55,109 nt of DNA from Caulobacter sp. (GTDB taxonomy: Bacteria; Pseudomonadota; Alphaproteobacteria; Caulobacterales; Caulobacteraceae): positions 1-55,109 of the forward strand of contig JAGHZU010000026.1 in the NCBI GenBank assembly GCA_017745235.1. Direction: 5' to 3'. The notes under the pieces are model-generated. The model was not told where the DNA came from. It was given only the letters and a program-made list of their open reading frames with translations, and searched no databases. Every line of letters starts with the position of its first letter. Positions within the stretch are counted from its first letter, which is position 1. This document shows, in pieces, positions 18,602 to 26,962 of the stretch. The position numbers and the translations under genes are program-made.

Positions 18602-20899
18602 TTAGCCCTTGATGACAAGCACGTGGTGCACGCCGTCTTCGACCTCGACCCCGTGGGTGTCGTGGGTGAAGCCGGGGAACCGGGCGTCGAAGGCCTCGAG
18701 CGCCTTCAGGTAGCCGATCAGCGGATCCTTGGCCGCGCCGGCGTTTTCGCCCGGCATCAGCAGGGGGATGCCCGGCGGATAGGGCACGATGCCGGTGGCC
18801 AGCGTGCGGCCCGCCAGGGCGTCCAGGGTGATCTTCTCGACCTCGCCCCTCACCAGCCGTTCATAGGCGTCGATCGGCGCCATGTCGGGCTTGGGCAGCG
18901 CGGCGAAGGCGTTGGACATCTGCACCGTGGTGCCCAGTTCGGCCACCGCCCCGAACACCAGGTTGGCCAGATCGCGCAGGCCCAGTCCGGCGTAGCGCTC
19001 GGCATGGGCGGCCATCAGGCCGGGCAGCGATCGCGCCAGCGGCGTGTTGGCGTCGTAGTCCTTCTTGAAGTCCAGCAGGGCGTTCAGCAGCGTGCCCCAC
19101 TTGCCGTTGGTCACGCCCATCGAGAACAGGAACAGCACGGCGAAGTCGGTGGTCTTCTCCACCACGATACCCCGATCGGCGAGGTAGGCGGTCAGGATCG
19201 AGGCGGGCACGCCAACCGGCAGCAGGCCCGCGCGCATGCTCATGCCCGGGGTGGTGACCGACACCTTGATCGGGTCCAGCATGCACCAGCCGTCTTCCAG
19301 CTCGTCGAAGCCGTGCCAGTCGGCGCCCGGCGTCAGGCCCCAGCACAGCGGATCGCTGACCAGCCGTTCCGGATCCACCTCGTGGAAGAGCTGGCTGCGG
19401 CCGGTCTTGGGATCGAACACCTCCGGCGGCTGCAGGCAGTTGAAGAACCATTCGCCCTTGGCCGCGAACTCGGCGTGCAGGCGCGAGACGGTCTGGCGGA
19501 AGGCCACGGCCTCGCGGATCGACTCCGTGGTCAGGGCCTCGCCCGCCTCGTCCATCATCGCCGCCGACACGTCGCACGAGGCGATGATCGGATAGAACGG
19601 CGAGGTCGAGGCGTGCATCATGAAGCTCTCGTTGAACCGCTCGTGCGGGATCGGCCGGCGGCCGTCGCGGACGTGGATCATCGAAGCCTGAGACAGGGCC
19701 GCCAGCAGCTTGTGCGTCGATTGGGTGGTGAAGACGGTGGGCCGGCTGGCGTCGTGCGAACCCGGCTCGCCATGCATGCCGAACCGCTGGCGATAGATCG
19801 GGTTGAACCGGGCGTAGCCGTACCAGGCCTCGTCGAAGTGCAGCCGATCGACGGTTTCGCCCAGCAATTCCTCGATGCGGCTGACGTTGTAGCAGAGCCC
19901 GTCATAGGTGGAGTTGGTGATGATGGCGTGGACCGGGCTGGGATCGACGTCGCCGGTGACCAGCGGATTGGCCTCGACCGCCTTGCGGATCGCCAGCTTG
20001 CTCAGCCGCGTGGGCGGGATCGGGCCGATGATGCCCATCGCGTTGCGGGTGGGCGTCAGATAGGTCGGGGTGGCCCCCGACATGGTCATCGCGTGCTCCA
20101 CCGACTTGTGGCAGTTGCGGTCGCACAGGGCCACCTGGCCGCGCGTGACGCTGGCCATGAGGATCACCCGGTTCGAGGTCGAGGAGCCGTTGGTGACATA
20201 ATAGGTGCGGTGCGAGCCGAAGACGCCGGCGGCGTACTTCTCGCCCTCGCCGATCGGACCGGAATGGTCCAGCAGCGACCCCAGGTCGCCCACCGAGATC
20301 GACAGGTCCGAGCGCAGCATGCTCTCGCCGAAGAACTCGAAGAACGCCCGGCCCGAGGGCGAGCGCAGGAAGGCCGTGCCGCCGGTGTGCCCCGGGGTGT
20401 GCCAGCTGTACTCGTAGGTGTCGGCGAACCGCACCAGCGCCTTGAACATGGGCGGCAGCACCTGGTCGCGATAGCGGGTCAGGGCCGCTTTCACGCGCCC
20501 GCCGATGAAGTCGGGCGTGTCTTCCAGCAACCAGATGAAGTCGTCGGCGGCGGTCAGCACCTCGGCCGACAGGCTGGAGGCCAGGCTGCGGTTGGCCAGC
20601 AGGAAGATCGGGATGCGTTCGTTCACCGCTCGCGCGGCGTCCAGCACGGCCTGGGCGGCGCTGGTGTCCGCTCCGGTCAGGTCGCCCAGCTGCCACGACA
20701 GCAGCAGGCCCTGGATCGACGGGTCGGATTTCAGGATGGCGATGGCGTCGTCGCGATCGAACGACGACACCACGTCAATGTCGCGCCGTTCCAGGTCGCT
20801 CAGCAGGGCCTGCAGGGCGCGGCCCCGGCTGGTGGGTTCGTCATAGGGGTTGCCGACGAACAGGACCCTTATGCCCAGGGTCAGGCTGGAGGCGCTCAT
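18602..20899 (-). CDS. PLP-dependent arginine/lysine/ornithine decarboxylase (biodegradative AdiA-type)
   Basis: This 765-residue cytosolic decarboxylase has the fold-type I inducible arrangement. An N-terminal receiver-like wing domain (about 1-140) precedes the PLP core with WHTPGHTGG and SNRVILMASVTRG-type segments, HFDEAWYGYARF (the cofactor Asp), and the Schiff-base lysine in STHKLLAALSQASMIH at about residue 397. The C-terminal domain carries GIPLLMPGE. Proton consumption in decarboxylation, paired with the AdiC-like antiporter next door, is the classical acid-resistance mechanism; arginine is inferred as substrate from the antiporter. The start at 20899 has GGGAGG 6 nt upstream; the longer frame to 20944 does not. 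Confidence 0.92.
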   Translation of the reverse strand: MSASSLTLGIRVLFVGNPYDEPTSRGRALQALLSDLERRDIDVVSSFDRDDAIAILKSDPSIQGLLLSWQLGDLTGADTSAAQAVLDAARAVNERIPIFLLANRSLASSLSAEVLTAADDFIWLLEDTPDFIGGRVKAALTRYRDQVLPPMFKALVRFADTYEYSWHTPGHTGGTAFLRSPSGRAFFEFFGESMLRSDLSISVGDLGSLLDHSGPIGEGEKYAAGVFGSHRTYYVTNGSSTSNRVILMASVTRGQVALCDRNCHKSVEHAMTMSGATPTYLTPTRNAMGIIGPIPPTRLSKLAIRKAVEANPLVTGDVDPSPVHAIITNSTYDGLCYNVSRIEELLGETVDRLHFDEAWYGYARFNPIYRQRFGMHGEPGSHDASRPTVFTTQSTHKLLAALSQASMIHVRDGRRPIPHERFNESFMMHASTSPFYPIIASCDVSAAMMDEAGEALTTESIREAVAFRQTVSRLHAEFAAKGEWFFNCLQPPEVFDPKTGRSQLFHEVDPERLVSDPLCWGLTPGADWHGFDELEDGWCMLDPIKVSVTTPGMSMRAGLLPVGVPASILTAYLADRGIVVEKTTDFAVLFLFSMGVTNGKWGTLLNALLDFKKDYDANTPLARSLPGLMAAHAERYAGLGLRDLANLVFGAVAELGTTVQMSNAFAALPKPDMAPIDAYERLVRGEVEKITLDALAGRTLATGIVPYPPGIPLLMPGENAGAAKDPLIGYLKALEAFDARFPGFTHDTHGVEVEDGVHHVLVIKG

Positions 20900-21107
20900 C
20901 GCTGGCCTCCCTTGTTCCGAACCATGACAGACAGGGGAGGGCAAGCGACAGTGACGGGCATGGGATACCTCGCGACAACAGGTCGAGGTTGAGCGTTTCC
21001 CTTAAGTCGCCCCGTTGCTATGCGCTGTGTGCCAAAGAACCGGGCCACGGTTGACGGCGCGCCGGGCGGCGACGACCACTACGGCGGTTGGAAAGCGAGG
21101 ATCGAAC

Positions 21108-21605
21108 ATGGCGTGGCGTTTCATGGAGCCTGACGACCTGGCCCAGGTCGTCGCCATCGCCGAGGTGGTCCATCCCGACCACCCCGAGGACCGCGCGGTG
21201 CTGGCCGAGCGGCGCGATCTCTATCCGCCCGGCTGCCTGGTGCTGGAGGCCGACGGCGTCGGCTCGGCTCTGGGCGGCTACGCCCTCAGCCACCCCTGGA
21301 CCTTCGCCGCCCCGCCGCCGCTCAACGGTCTGGTCGGCGCGCTCCCGGCCGCGCCCGACACCTACTACGTGCACGACGTGGCCCTGCTGCCCAGCGTGCG
21401 CGGCCGGGGCGAGGCGGCGGTGATCGTCGCCGGCCTGGTGGCCCGCGCCCGGGCGGAGGGGCTGGACAACCTGTCCCTGGTGGCGATCGGCAACGCCCAC
21501 GGCTTCTGGGCCCGCCATGGCTTCCAGCCCCACGAGCTGCCCGGCCTGCGCGATCCCGCCAAGGGCTACGGCGAGACGGCGGCGTTCATGGTGCTGCGGC
21601 TCTAG
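21108..21605 (+). CDS. GNAT family N-acetyltransferase
   Basis: This 165-residue acetyl-CoA-dependent acyltransferase has the GNAT pattern. An N-terminal strand-helix (FMEPDDLAQVVAIAEVVHPD) leads to a central TYYVHDVALLPSVRGRGEAA segment with the R/Q-x-x-G-x-G/A acetyl-CoA loop (RGRGEA). A helix and the FWARHGF C-terminal motif follow. The acceptor is unknown. The start ATG at 21108 follows GCGAGG; upstream in-phase codons lack a ribosome site. Its last 20 bases overlap the end of the convergent permease gene. Confidence 0.85.
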   Translation: MAWRFMEPDDLAQVVAIAEVVHPDHPEDRAVLAERRDLYPPGCLVLEADGVGSALGGYALSHPWTFAAPPPLNGLVGALPAAPDTYYVHDVALLPSVRGRGEAAVIVAGLVARARAEGLDNLSLVAIGNAHGFWARHGFQPHELPGLRDPAKGYGETAAFMVLRL

Positions 21606-22716
21606 ACTCGCGTTCGGCGTCAGGGGAGGGCCGCCACCGCCACCACGCCAACAGCCCGTATCCCACCGCCAGAGCGGCCAGCATCGCGAGCTCGGGCCAC
21701 ACCTCGGCGACGCTCGCCCCCATCTGGTTCAGCTTCACGAACGCCTGGATGCCGTCCGTGGAGGGAATGAGCCGCGCGGCCCAGGCCAGGGGCGGAGGCA
21801 TGGCGTCGAACGGCCAGGCCAGGCCGCTGAGGAAGAAGAACGGCACCGAACTGGCCGCCAGCACCTGGGCTGAGCGCTCTGGCCGGTCGAAGGCGCTGCC
21901 CAGGAACAGGGCGAAGAACACCACGGCCGGCACATAGAGGGCCGTGGCCAGCAGCATCCCCAGCAGGTTGCCGCCGCGCGGATAGTCCTGAAGCCAGAAC
22001 ACGAAGCCGAAATAGAACAGGCACCCGGCCACGCCAATGGTGGCGAAGGCCGCCGCAACGCCCAGGAAGTCGCGCCGGGTCGGGACGATTCCGCCGCGCC
22101 GTCCGGCCGCCAGCACCACGATGCCCATCAGCAGGGTCTGGTGGATGATCAGCACCGACACCCCGGGCACCACGTAGCTGCCGTAGCCCTGGGCGACGTT
22201 GAACATCGGCCGCGTATCGGTCTTGACCGGGATCAGGGCGCGCACCCCGGCGGCGCGGGCGATGGGGCCGACGGTCTCCTCGACCGCGCCCGCCAGCACC
22301 TCCTGCACCGTGGCCCCGACCGTGCTGGCCCGCACCAGGTAGGCCCCGTTGACATAGACGGCCAGGCCGGTGGCGGGAGCGCCGGTCAGCACCCCGCGTT
22401 CCAGGCGGCTGGGGACCAGGATGATGGCGTCCACCTGCCGCCTTTGCAGCGCCGCCTGGGCCTGGGCGAAGTCGCCCGTGCGCATCGCCACGCTGACCCG
22501 GTTGGCGCCCGACAGGTGCTGGACCAGCTTGCGGCTGAGACCGCTGTGGTCCTGGTCGACCACGGCGATGGGCAGGCGTGTGGCCACCTGCGAGCGGTAG
22601 GCCATGGGGTAGTAGAAGGCGTAGGCCACCACGGCCAGCAACAGCATCGAGGCCGCCGGGCGGCTGGACAGGATCGCCCGCCAGGCGGCCAGGTACGCAG
22701 CGACGAAGGCCCTCAC
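21586..22716 (-). CDS. ABC-2 type export permease (second of two)
   Basis: This 376-residue membrane protein belongs to the ABC-2/YhgE-like permease group. One transmembrane segment lies near the N-terminus (SMLLLAVVAYAFYYPMAY). A large extracytoplasmic domain follows (about 45-190, beginning RLPIAVVDQDHSGLSRKLVQ), and then a five-helix core to the end. The start is a GTG at 22716 overlapping the stop of the upstream permease (GTGA), so the two are coupled. Both permeases share the PIAVVD-DHS-LSR-LV motif and arose by duplication. With HlyD and TolC partners in the same operon it should form an envelope-spanning exporter. No ATPase gene is present in the operon. Confidence 0.88.
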   Translation of the reverse strand: MRAFVAAYLAAWRAILSSRPAASMLLLAVVAYAFYYPMAYRSQVATRLPIAVVDQDHSGLSRKLVQHLSGANRVSVAMRTGDFAQAQAALQRRQVDAIILVPSRLERGVLTGAPATGLAVYVNGAYLVRASTVGATVQEVLAGAVEETVGPIARAAGVRALIPVKTDTRPMFNVAQGYGSYVVPGVSVLIIHQTLLMGIVVLAAGRRGGIVPTRRDFLGVAAAFATIGVAGCLFYFGFVFWLQDYPRGGNLLGMLLATALYVPAVVFFALFLGSAFDRPERSAQVLAASSVPFFFLSGLAWPFDAMPPPLAWAARLIPSTDGIQAFVKLNQMGASVAEVWPELAMLAALAVGYGLLAWWRWRPSPDAERESRAAAP

Positions 22717-23852
22717 GCCGCAGCCCTCGCCGGCTTGCGCAGCAGCAGGCACGCGGCCGGGAACAGCACCGCCGAGAAGAGGGCCAGCACGCCCAGCCAG
22801 CGCAGGGAGTCGGCCCCGGGCGAGCCCATGAACATCTGCTCCATCTGCAGCCGCACGTAGCTGGTGAAGGGCAGGAGGTTGGACAGCGCTCGCGTGAAGA
22901 GCGGCGCGGTCAGGGTCGGCAGAGTGGCGTCGGAGAAGGTGATGGCCGGGCCGCCATAGACCGCCGCCGCCGACAGGGCCGTGGGGATGTCGCGCACCCC
23001 CGCCGTGACCACGGCCGCCAAGGCGGCGTAGGCGGCGTACATCAGGAACTGGCCGGCGATCAGCAGGAACAGGCTTCCGTGGACGCCCCAGCCCCGGAAG
23101 CCGCACAGCCACGCCGTGCCCGCCAGGTTCCAGGCCGTGAACACCAGCACGTAGGGCGCCAGCTTGCCCAGCAGGGCCGGGACGATCTCGCCCGCGCCAC
23201 GGATCCAGGCGCTGAAGGTGGCGTCGCGGAACTCGCGCCCGATCGCCGCCACGATGGCGCAGCTCATCATCAGGTGCAGCACGCCGGGCTGGATCAGGGC
23301 CTCCAGGAACCACTCGTAGCTGAGGCCAGGGTTGAACAGCACGGTCGACTGCACCGCCGGGGCGGTGACGCGCACGCTGGGCAGGTTGTGGATGCGCTGC
23401 AGGCGCGGGGCCAGCTGAGCGGACAGAGCCGTGACCGCCGTTCCCACCCCGCGCGAGGCCAGGGCTCCCAGTGAATAGTACGAGGCGTTGTCGTGCACCG
23501 TGATCGTCGCGCCGGTCCCGGCCACGGCGTCGCGCTGGGCGCCGATCGGCACATAGACCACGGCCCAGACCTCGCCCCGCCGCGCCAGGGAGAAGGCCTC
23601 GGGCAGGCTCGCCGGCTGGGCGGCGATGCGCACCGTGTCCGACGCCTCCAGGTTCCGCACCAGCTGGCGGCTGAGGGCGGAGTGGTCGGCGTCGACCACG
23701 GCGATCGGCAGGTGCCGGGCGCTGCCGGCCATGAACAGCCAGCCCATCACCACCAGCAGCAGAAGGGGCCCGACGACGACCACGCCCAGGTCCCAGGGAC
23801 TGGAGCCCAGGAAGGCGATCTCGCGTCGCCAGGCGCGGCCGAAGGCCCCCAC
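22713..23852 (-). CDS. ABC-2 type export permease (first of two)
   Basis: This 379-residue paralogue of the next permease has an N-terminal helix (GVVVVGPLLLLVVMGWLFMA), a periplasmic domain starting HLPIAVVDADHSALSRQLV, and a C-terminal bundle of five helices including LFLLIAGQFLMYAAYAALAA. It starts with GTG at 23852, 14 bases after the HlyD gene, with GAGGACC in the spacer as ribosome site. The pair resembles the two-permease MDR-type exporters of the YbhS/YbhR and YhhJ class, which normally use a cognate ATPase. The transported compound is unknown. Confidence 0.88.
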   Translation of the reverse strand: MGAFGRAWRREIAFLGSSPWDLGVVVVGPLLLLVVMGWLFMAGSARHLPIAVVDADHSALSRQLVRNLEASDTVRIAAQPASLPEAFSLARRGEVWAVVYVPIGAQRDAVAGTGATITVHDNASYYSLGALASRGVGTAVTALSAQLAPRLQRIHNLPSVRVTAPAVQSTVLFNPGLSYEWFLEALIQPGVLHLMMSCAIVAAIGREFRDATFSAWIRGAGEIVPALLGKLAPYVLVFTAWNLAGTAWLCGFRGWGVHGSLFLLIAGQFLMYAAYAALAAVVTAGVRDIPTALSAAAVYGGPAITFSDATLPTLTAPLFTRALSNLLPFTSYVRLQMEQMFMGSPGADSLRWLGVLALFSAVLFPAACLLLRKPARAAA

Positions 23853-23865
23853 GGTCAGCAGGTCC

Positions 23866-24882
23866 TCAGCGCGGCCATGCGAACAGCACGCTCATGCCCG
23901 GACGCAGGCCCGCCACGTGCGTGACCGGCCGGACCTTCACCTCGAACGAGCGGATGTCGTAGCCGCTGGACTGGCGGGTGGCGCGCCAGGTGGCGAAGTC
24001 GCCCGCGGGGCTGATGTAGCTGACCTTGAACTTCACGCCCTTGAGGTCCAGCGCCGGAATGTCGCCGCTCAGCACCTTGCCGGTCTGCAGGCCGTGGAAC
24101 TGGCTTTCGGGCACGTTCAGCGTCACCCACGGATCGTCCACCTCGGTCAGGGTGAAGACGGGGAAGCCCAGCGGCACGATCTCGCCGCCGTTGACCAGCT
24201 TCTTGGCGATCTCGCCGTCGGCGGGCGCGCGCAGCGTGGTCTCGGCCTGCAGCGAAGCGGTCTCGGCCACGCCGGCCTGGGCGATCTTCACCTGCGAGGC
24301 GGCGATGGTCTTCTCCTCGACCGTCGCCCCGCTGGCCACCTTCAGATATTGCAGCCGCGCGGCCTCGGCCTGGCGGGCGCTGGCGTCGCGGGCGGCCAGG
24401 GCCTCGTCCCGGCGCTGGGCGGCCACCACGCCCTGGGCGTAGAGGTTGGAAGCGCGCACATAGGTCTTCTGGGCCAGGTCGGCGGCGGCCTGGGCGCCCG
24501 CCCAGATCGCCTTCAGCGAGGCCACGTCCTCCTGGCGCGCGCCCTTCTCGGCTCGCTGGTTCACGGCCTGGGCGCTGTCCAGCACCCCTTGCGCCTGTTG
24601 CTGCTTGGCGGCGATTTCGGGGCTGGACAGCTCGGCCAGAACCTGGCCCGCCTTCACCCGGTCGCCCTCGTGAACCAGCAGGCGTTCGACGCGGGTCAGC
24701 GGCGCCTTTGTGGCGATCGTCAGCTCCTCGGCCTCGACCATGCCCTGCAGCTGGCGCGGCGCCGGGCGATAGGCCAGCCACAGGCCCACGACGATGAACA
24801 GGGCCACGGCCGCGGCGATCGCGATCGGCACGATCGGACGCGAGGACCTGGACGCAGCCGGCGCGGGGGCGGGTTCGCTCAT
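23866..24882 (-). CDS. HlyD-family periplasmic adaptor protein
   Basis: This 338-residue membrane fusion protein links an inner-membrane transporter to an outer-membrane channel. One N-terminal anchor helix (IVPIAIAAAVALFIVVGLWL) is followed by a split lipoyl/beta-barrel domain (LTRVERLLVHEGDRVKAGQV near 62-82 and TTLRAPADGEIAKKLVNGGE near 217-236). These flank a long coiled-coil of Ala/Gln/Arg-rich helices (about 85-210). The RAPADGEI signature is the classical second lipoyl half. The gene sits between tolC-like and permease genes with short spacings, consistent with one operon read from 26396 downward. The stop of the TolC gene overlaps its start by 4 nt. Confidence 0.93.
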   Translation of the reverse strand: MSEPAPAPAASRSSRPIVPIAIAAAVALFIVVGLWLAYRPAPRQLQGMVEAEELTIATKAPLTRVERLLVHEGDRVKAGQVLAELSSPEIAAKQQQAQGVLDSAQAVNQRAEKGARQEDVASLKAIWAGAQAAADLAQKTYVRASNLYAQGVVAAQRRDEALAARDASARQAEAARLQYLKVASGATVEEKTIAASQVKIAQAGVAETASLQAETTLRAPADGEIAKKLVNGGEIVPLGFPVFTLTEVDDPWVTLNVPESQFHGLQTGKVLSGDIPALDLKGVKFKVSYISPAGDFATWRATRQSSGYDIRSFEVKVRPVTHVAGLRPGMSVLFAWPR

Positions 24883-26396
24883 CGGACCTCTCTGTCGGCG
24901 CGGGCGACGTGGTCGCCGTAGGTCTGGATCTGGCCGCTGGCCGCCAGCAATTGGGCCAGCGCCAGGTCGTAGGCGTAGGCGGCGGCCGCCTTCTGGGTCT
25001 CGGCCAGGCTCAAGGCGTTCTGGGCGTCGATCACCGCCGAGGTCGTGGCCTCGCCCTCGTCAAAGGCGATCGTCTGCACCCGCAGGTTCTCGCGCGCGGC
25101 GGTGATGTTGGTGTCCAGCAGCAGGAACTGCTTGCGGGCCGTCTCGACCTGACGCCACGAGGCGGCGATGGCCACGCGCAGATCGTTGCGGGCCGCGCCC
25201 ACGGCGGCCTGGGCCTGGTCGCTCTTGGCCTTGGCCGCGCTGACCGACTTTCCCCGATCCAGGTTCGAGAACAGCGTGTAGTGCACCCCCACGCCCAGGA
25301 TCCAGTCGGGGTCGATGATCAGGGCGTCATCGCGGTTGAAGTTGTATTCGGCGAAGGCGTAGGCCTTGGGCTTCAGTGCGCTCTCGGCCACCCTCACCCC
25401 TGCCTGGCTGGCGTCGCGCAGGGCTTGCAGGCGCTTGAGCTCGGGCTGGTTCTCCAGGCCCGCGTCGACGAAGGTCTGGGCCGGGGGCAAGGGCGTGGAG
25501 GCCACGAACAGCGGCGTCGTCGGCGCCACGGGCGTGTCCTCCCGCAGCAGCAGCGACAGGGTCTCGGTGGCCGTCTGGTAGGTGTCGGCCGCGCTCAACG
25601 CCTGGCGTTGGGCCGCGTCGAACGCCACCTCGGCCTGGAGGCGCTGGGACTTGGGGATCACCCCCTGGGCCTCGATCTTGCGGGCGTTGTCCAGGTGGTG
25701 CTGGAACGTGCCCTGGCTTTCGATGCTGACGGCCAGCAGGCGGGCGGCCAGTTGCTGGCCGAAATAGGCCTGGATCAGCTTCAGCAGCGCCAGGTCGCTG
25801 GTCGCCTGGGCCTGGGCCTCGGCCCCCGCCGCCTCGGCCCGCGCCGCGCCCTGCACGCCGGGAATCAGGCCGCCGGTGTAGAGCGGCATGATCGCCGTGG
25901 CGGTGGGCCGGAACACCGTCTGGCGGGTCTGCAGGTCAAGCGAGTTGGGCGTCAGGGCCAAGGCGTCCTGCACCCTGCCCGCCAGGCCCGACTGGATGGC
26001 CGCCATCAGGTCGCCGGGGACGGCCGGCAACAGGTTGGGCAGGTTGCCTATGAACCCGTCCGCCGCCGTGCCCACGGCCTCCTTGCCGGGTTCCAGCGGG
26101 ATGTCGACGCTCTTCTGATACTTCAGGGCCTGGGCGTCGAGCGACACCACCGGCAGGTTCAGGCGGGCGACGGCGTCGGCCTGGGCGCGGCTGGACCTGG
26201 CCCCGGCCCGGCCGGCGGCGATCTGGTCCGAGCGCTGTTCCAGCTGGGCGCGGGCTTCCTCGAAGCTCATCGGCTTGGCGACGCCGGCCGGTGTCTGGGT
26301 CTGGGTTTGGGTCTGGGCGTGGACGGACGTGGCGGCGATCACGGACAGCAGCAGGCCAAGGATCTTCGATCCGCCACGCTCCAACGCCTTGCCCAC
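24879..26396 (-). CDS. TolC-family outer-membrane efflux protein
   Basis: This 505-residue outer-membrane channel protein belongs to the TolC/OEP family and is first in the export operon. A signal peptide ends near residue 27 (SVIAATSVHAQ), followed by a Gln-Thr run. Two OEP repeats of long amphipathic helices with interposed barrel strands follow. Visible marks include MSFEEARAQLEQRSDQIAAG, FFGQQLAARLL-like YFGQQLAARLLAVS, and the second-repeat pair QPELKRLQALRDASQAGVRV and PDWILGVGVHYTLFSNLDRG. It probably opens the pore through which the HlyD/ABC-2 complex exports its substrate. The start is a GTG at 26396; the ribosome site is weak. Confidence 0.92.
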   Translation of the reverse strand: MGKALERGGSKILGLLLSVIAATSVHAQTQTQTQTPAGVAKPMSFEEARAQLEQRSDQIAAGRAGARSSRAQADAVARLNLPVVSLDAQALKYQKSVDIPLEPGKEAVGTAADGFIGNLPNLLPAVPGDLMAAIQSGLAGRVQDALALTPNSLDLQTRQTVFRPTATAIMPLYTGGLIPGVQGAARAEAAGAEAQAQATSDLALLKLIQAYFGQQLAARLLAVSIESQGTFQHHLDNARKIEAQGVIPKSQRLQAEVAFDAAQRQALSAADTYQTATETLSLLLREDTPVAPTTPLFVASTPLPPAQTFVDAGLENQPELKRLQALRDASQAGVRVAESALKPKAYAFAEYNFNRDDALIIDPDWILGVGVHYTLFSNLDRGKSVSAAKAKSDQAQAAVGAARNDLRVAIAASWRQVETARKQFLLLDTNITAARENLRVQTIAFDEGEATTSAVIDAQNALSLAETQKAAAAYAYDLALAQLLAASGQIQTYGDHVARADREVR

Positions 26397-26643
26397 CCGG
26401 CCCCTCGCGATCGTTGTCCCGCCAGGGAGGACACTGAACCCGCCCCCCTAAAGCTGTCAAACGCACGAGGCGGGTGATGGTGGCGCTTGCGACGAGGATT
26501 GTTTGCGGGAGGGAAGGTCGATGCGGAAGCTCCGCATCCCAGGGCGCCAAACCAGGGGCTCCAAATCCTGGCCGCCCATCACGGCGCAAGGTCGTGATGG
26601 CGGGTGGAAGAAGTCCGGCGCCTGGGTTCTACCTCATATGGGC

Positions 26644-26877
26644 CTAACGCCCCCGCGCGCCGTGCAGGAGCCACAGGGCCGCCAGGCTGCCGAAGCCGAC
26701 GGCCAGACCCGACAGCACGAACATCTGCAAGCCCTGGGAAAGCGCCACCCCGAGGGTGGCGAGGGCTCCGACTGCCCAGAGGGTGGCCCCCAGCTGAGCC
26801 TCCCACGAATTCAGGGCGGGCTTGGGAGGGAGAAGCCGCGCCATCCCCCGCCAAACCGGCCGTCCAATGCGTTTCAT
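26644..26877 (-). CDS. Small two-helix membrane protein
   Basis: This 77-residue protein has a basic N-terminus (MKRIGRPVWRGMARLLPP). Two hydrophobic helices follow, LGATLWAVGALATLGVALSQ and FVLSGLAVGFGSLAALWLLH, ending HGARGR. The hydrophobic pattern and clean positive-inside ends support coding. No family is recognised. The start at 26877 is preferred over the longer frame to 26970, which would run into the 3' end of the protease gene. The ribosome site (GGGCGGGG) is poor. The 247 bases after its stop, up to the exporter operon, hold only a short hairpin near 26577-26602. Confidence 0.55.
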   Translation of the reverse strand: MKRIGRPVWRGMARLLPPKPALNSWEAQLGATLWAVGALATLGVALSQGLQMFVLSGLAVGFGSLAALWLLHGARGR

Positions 26878-26962
26878 GCCCCGCCCATTCTTTCCGAACG
26901 CCCCCACTGACGCAAAAAGTGTAATTGCGCCCGTCGCTTGCGTCCACGGTGAAAAACCGCCG

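Noticed and set aside
20905..20945. Possible masking of the decarboxylase ribosome site by CCTCCC upstream
   Set aside because: Only six base pairs with a 29-nt loop and no supporting inner stem; likely chance in GC-rich DNA.
26521..26910. Plus-strand ORF opposite the small membrane protein, with an acceptable ribosome site
   Set aside because: Its composition is typical of noise, it has no recognisable domain, and the opposite strand has a more convincing two-helix protein.
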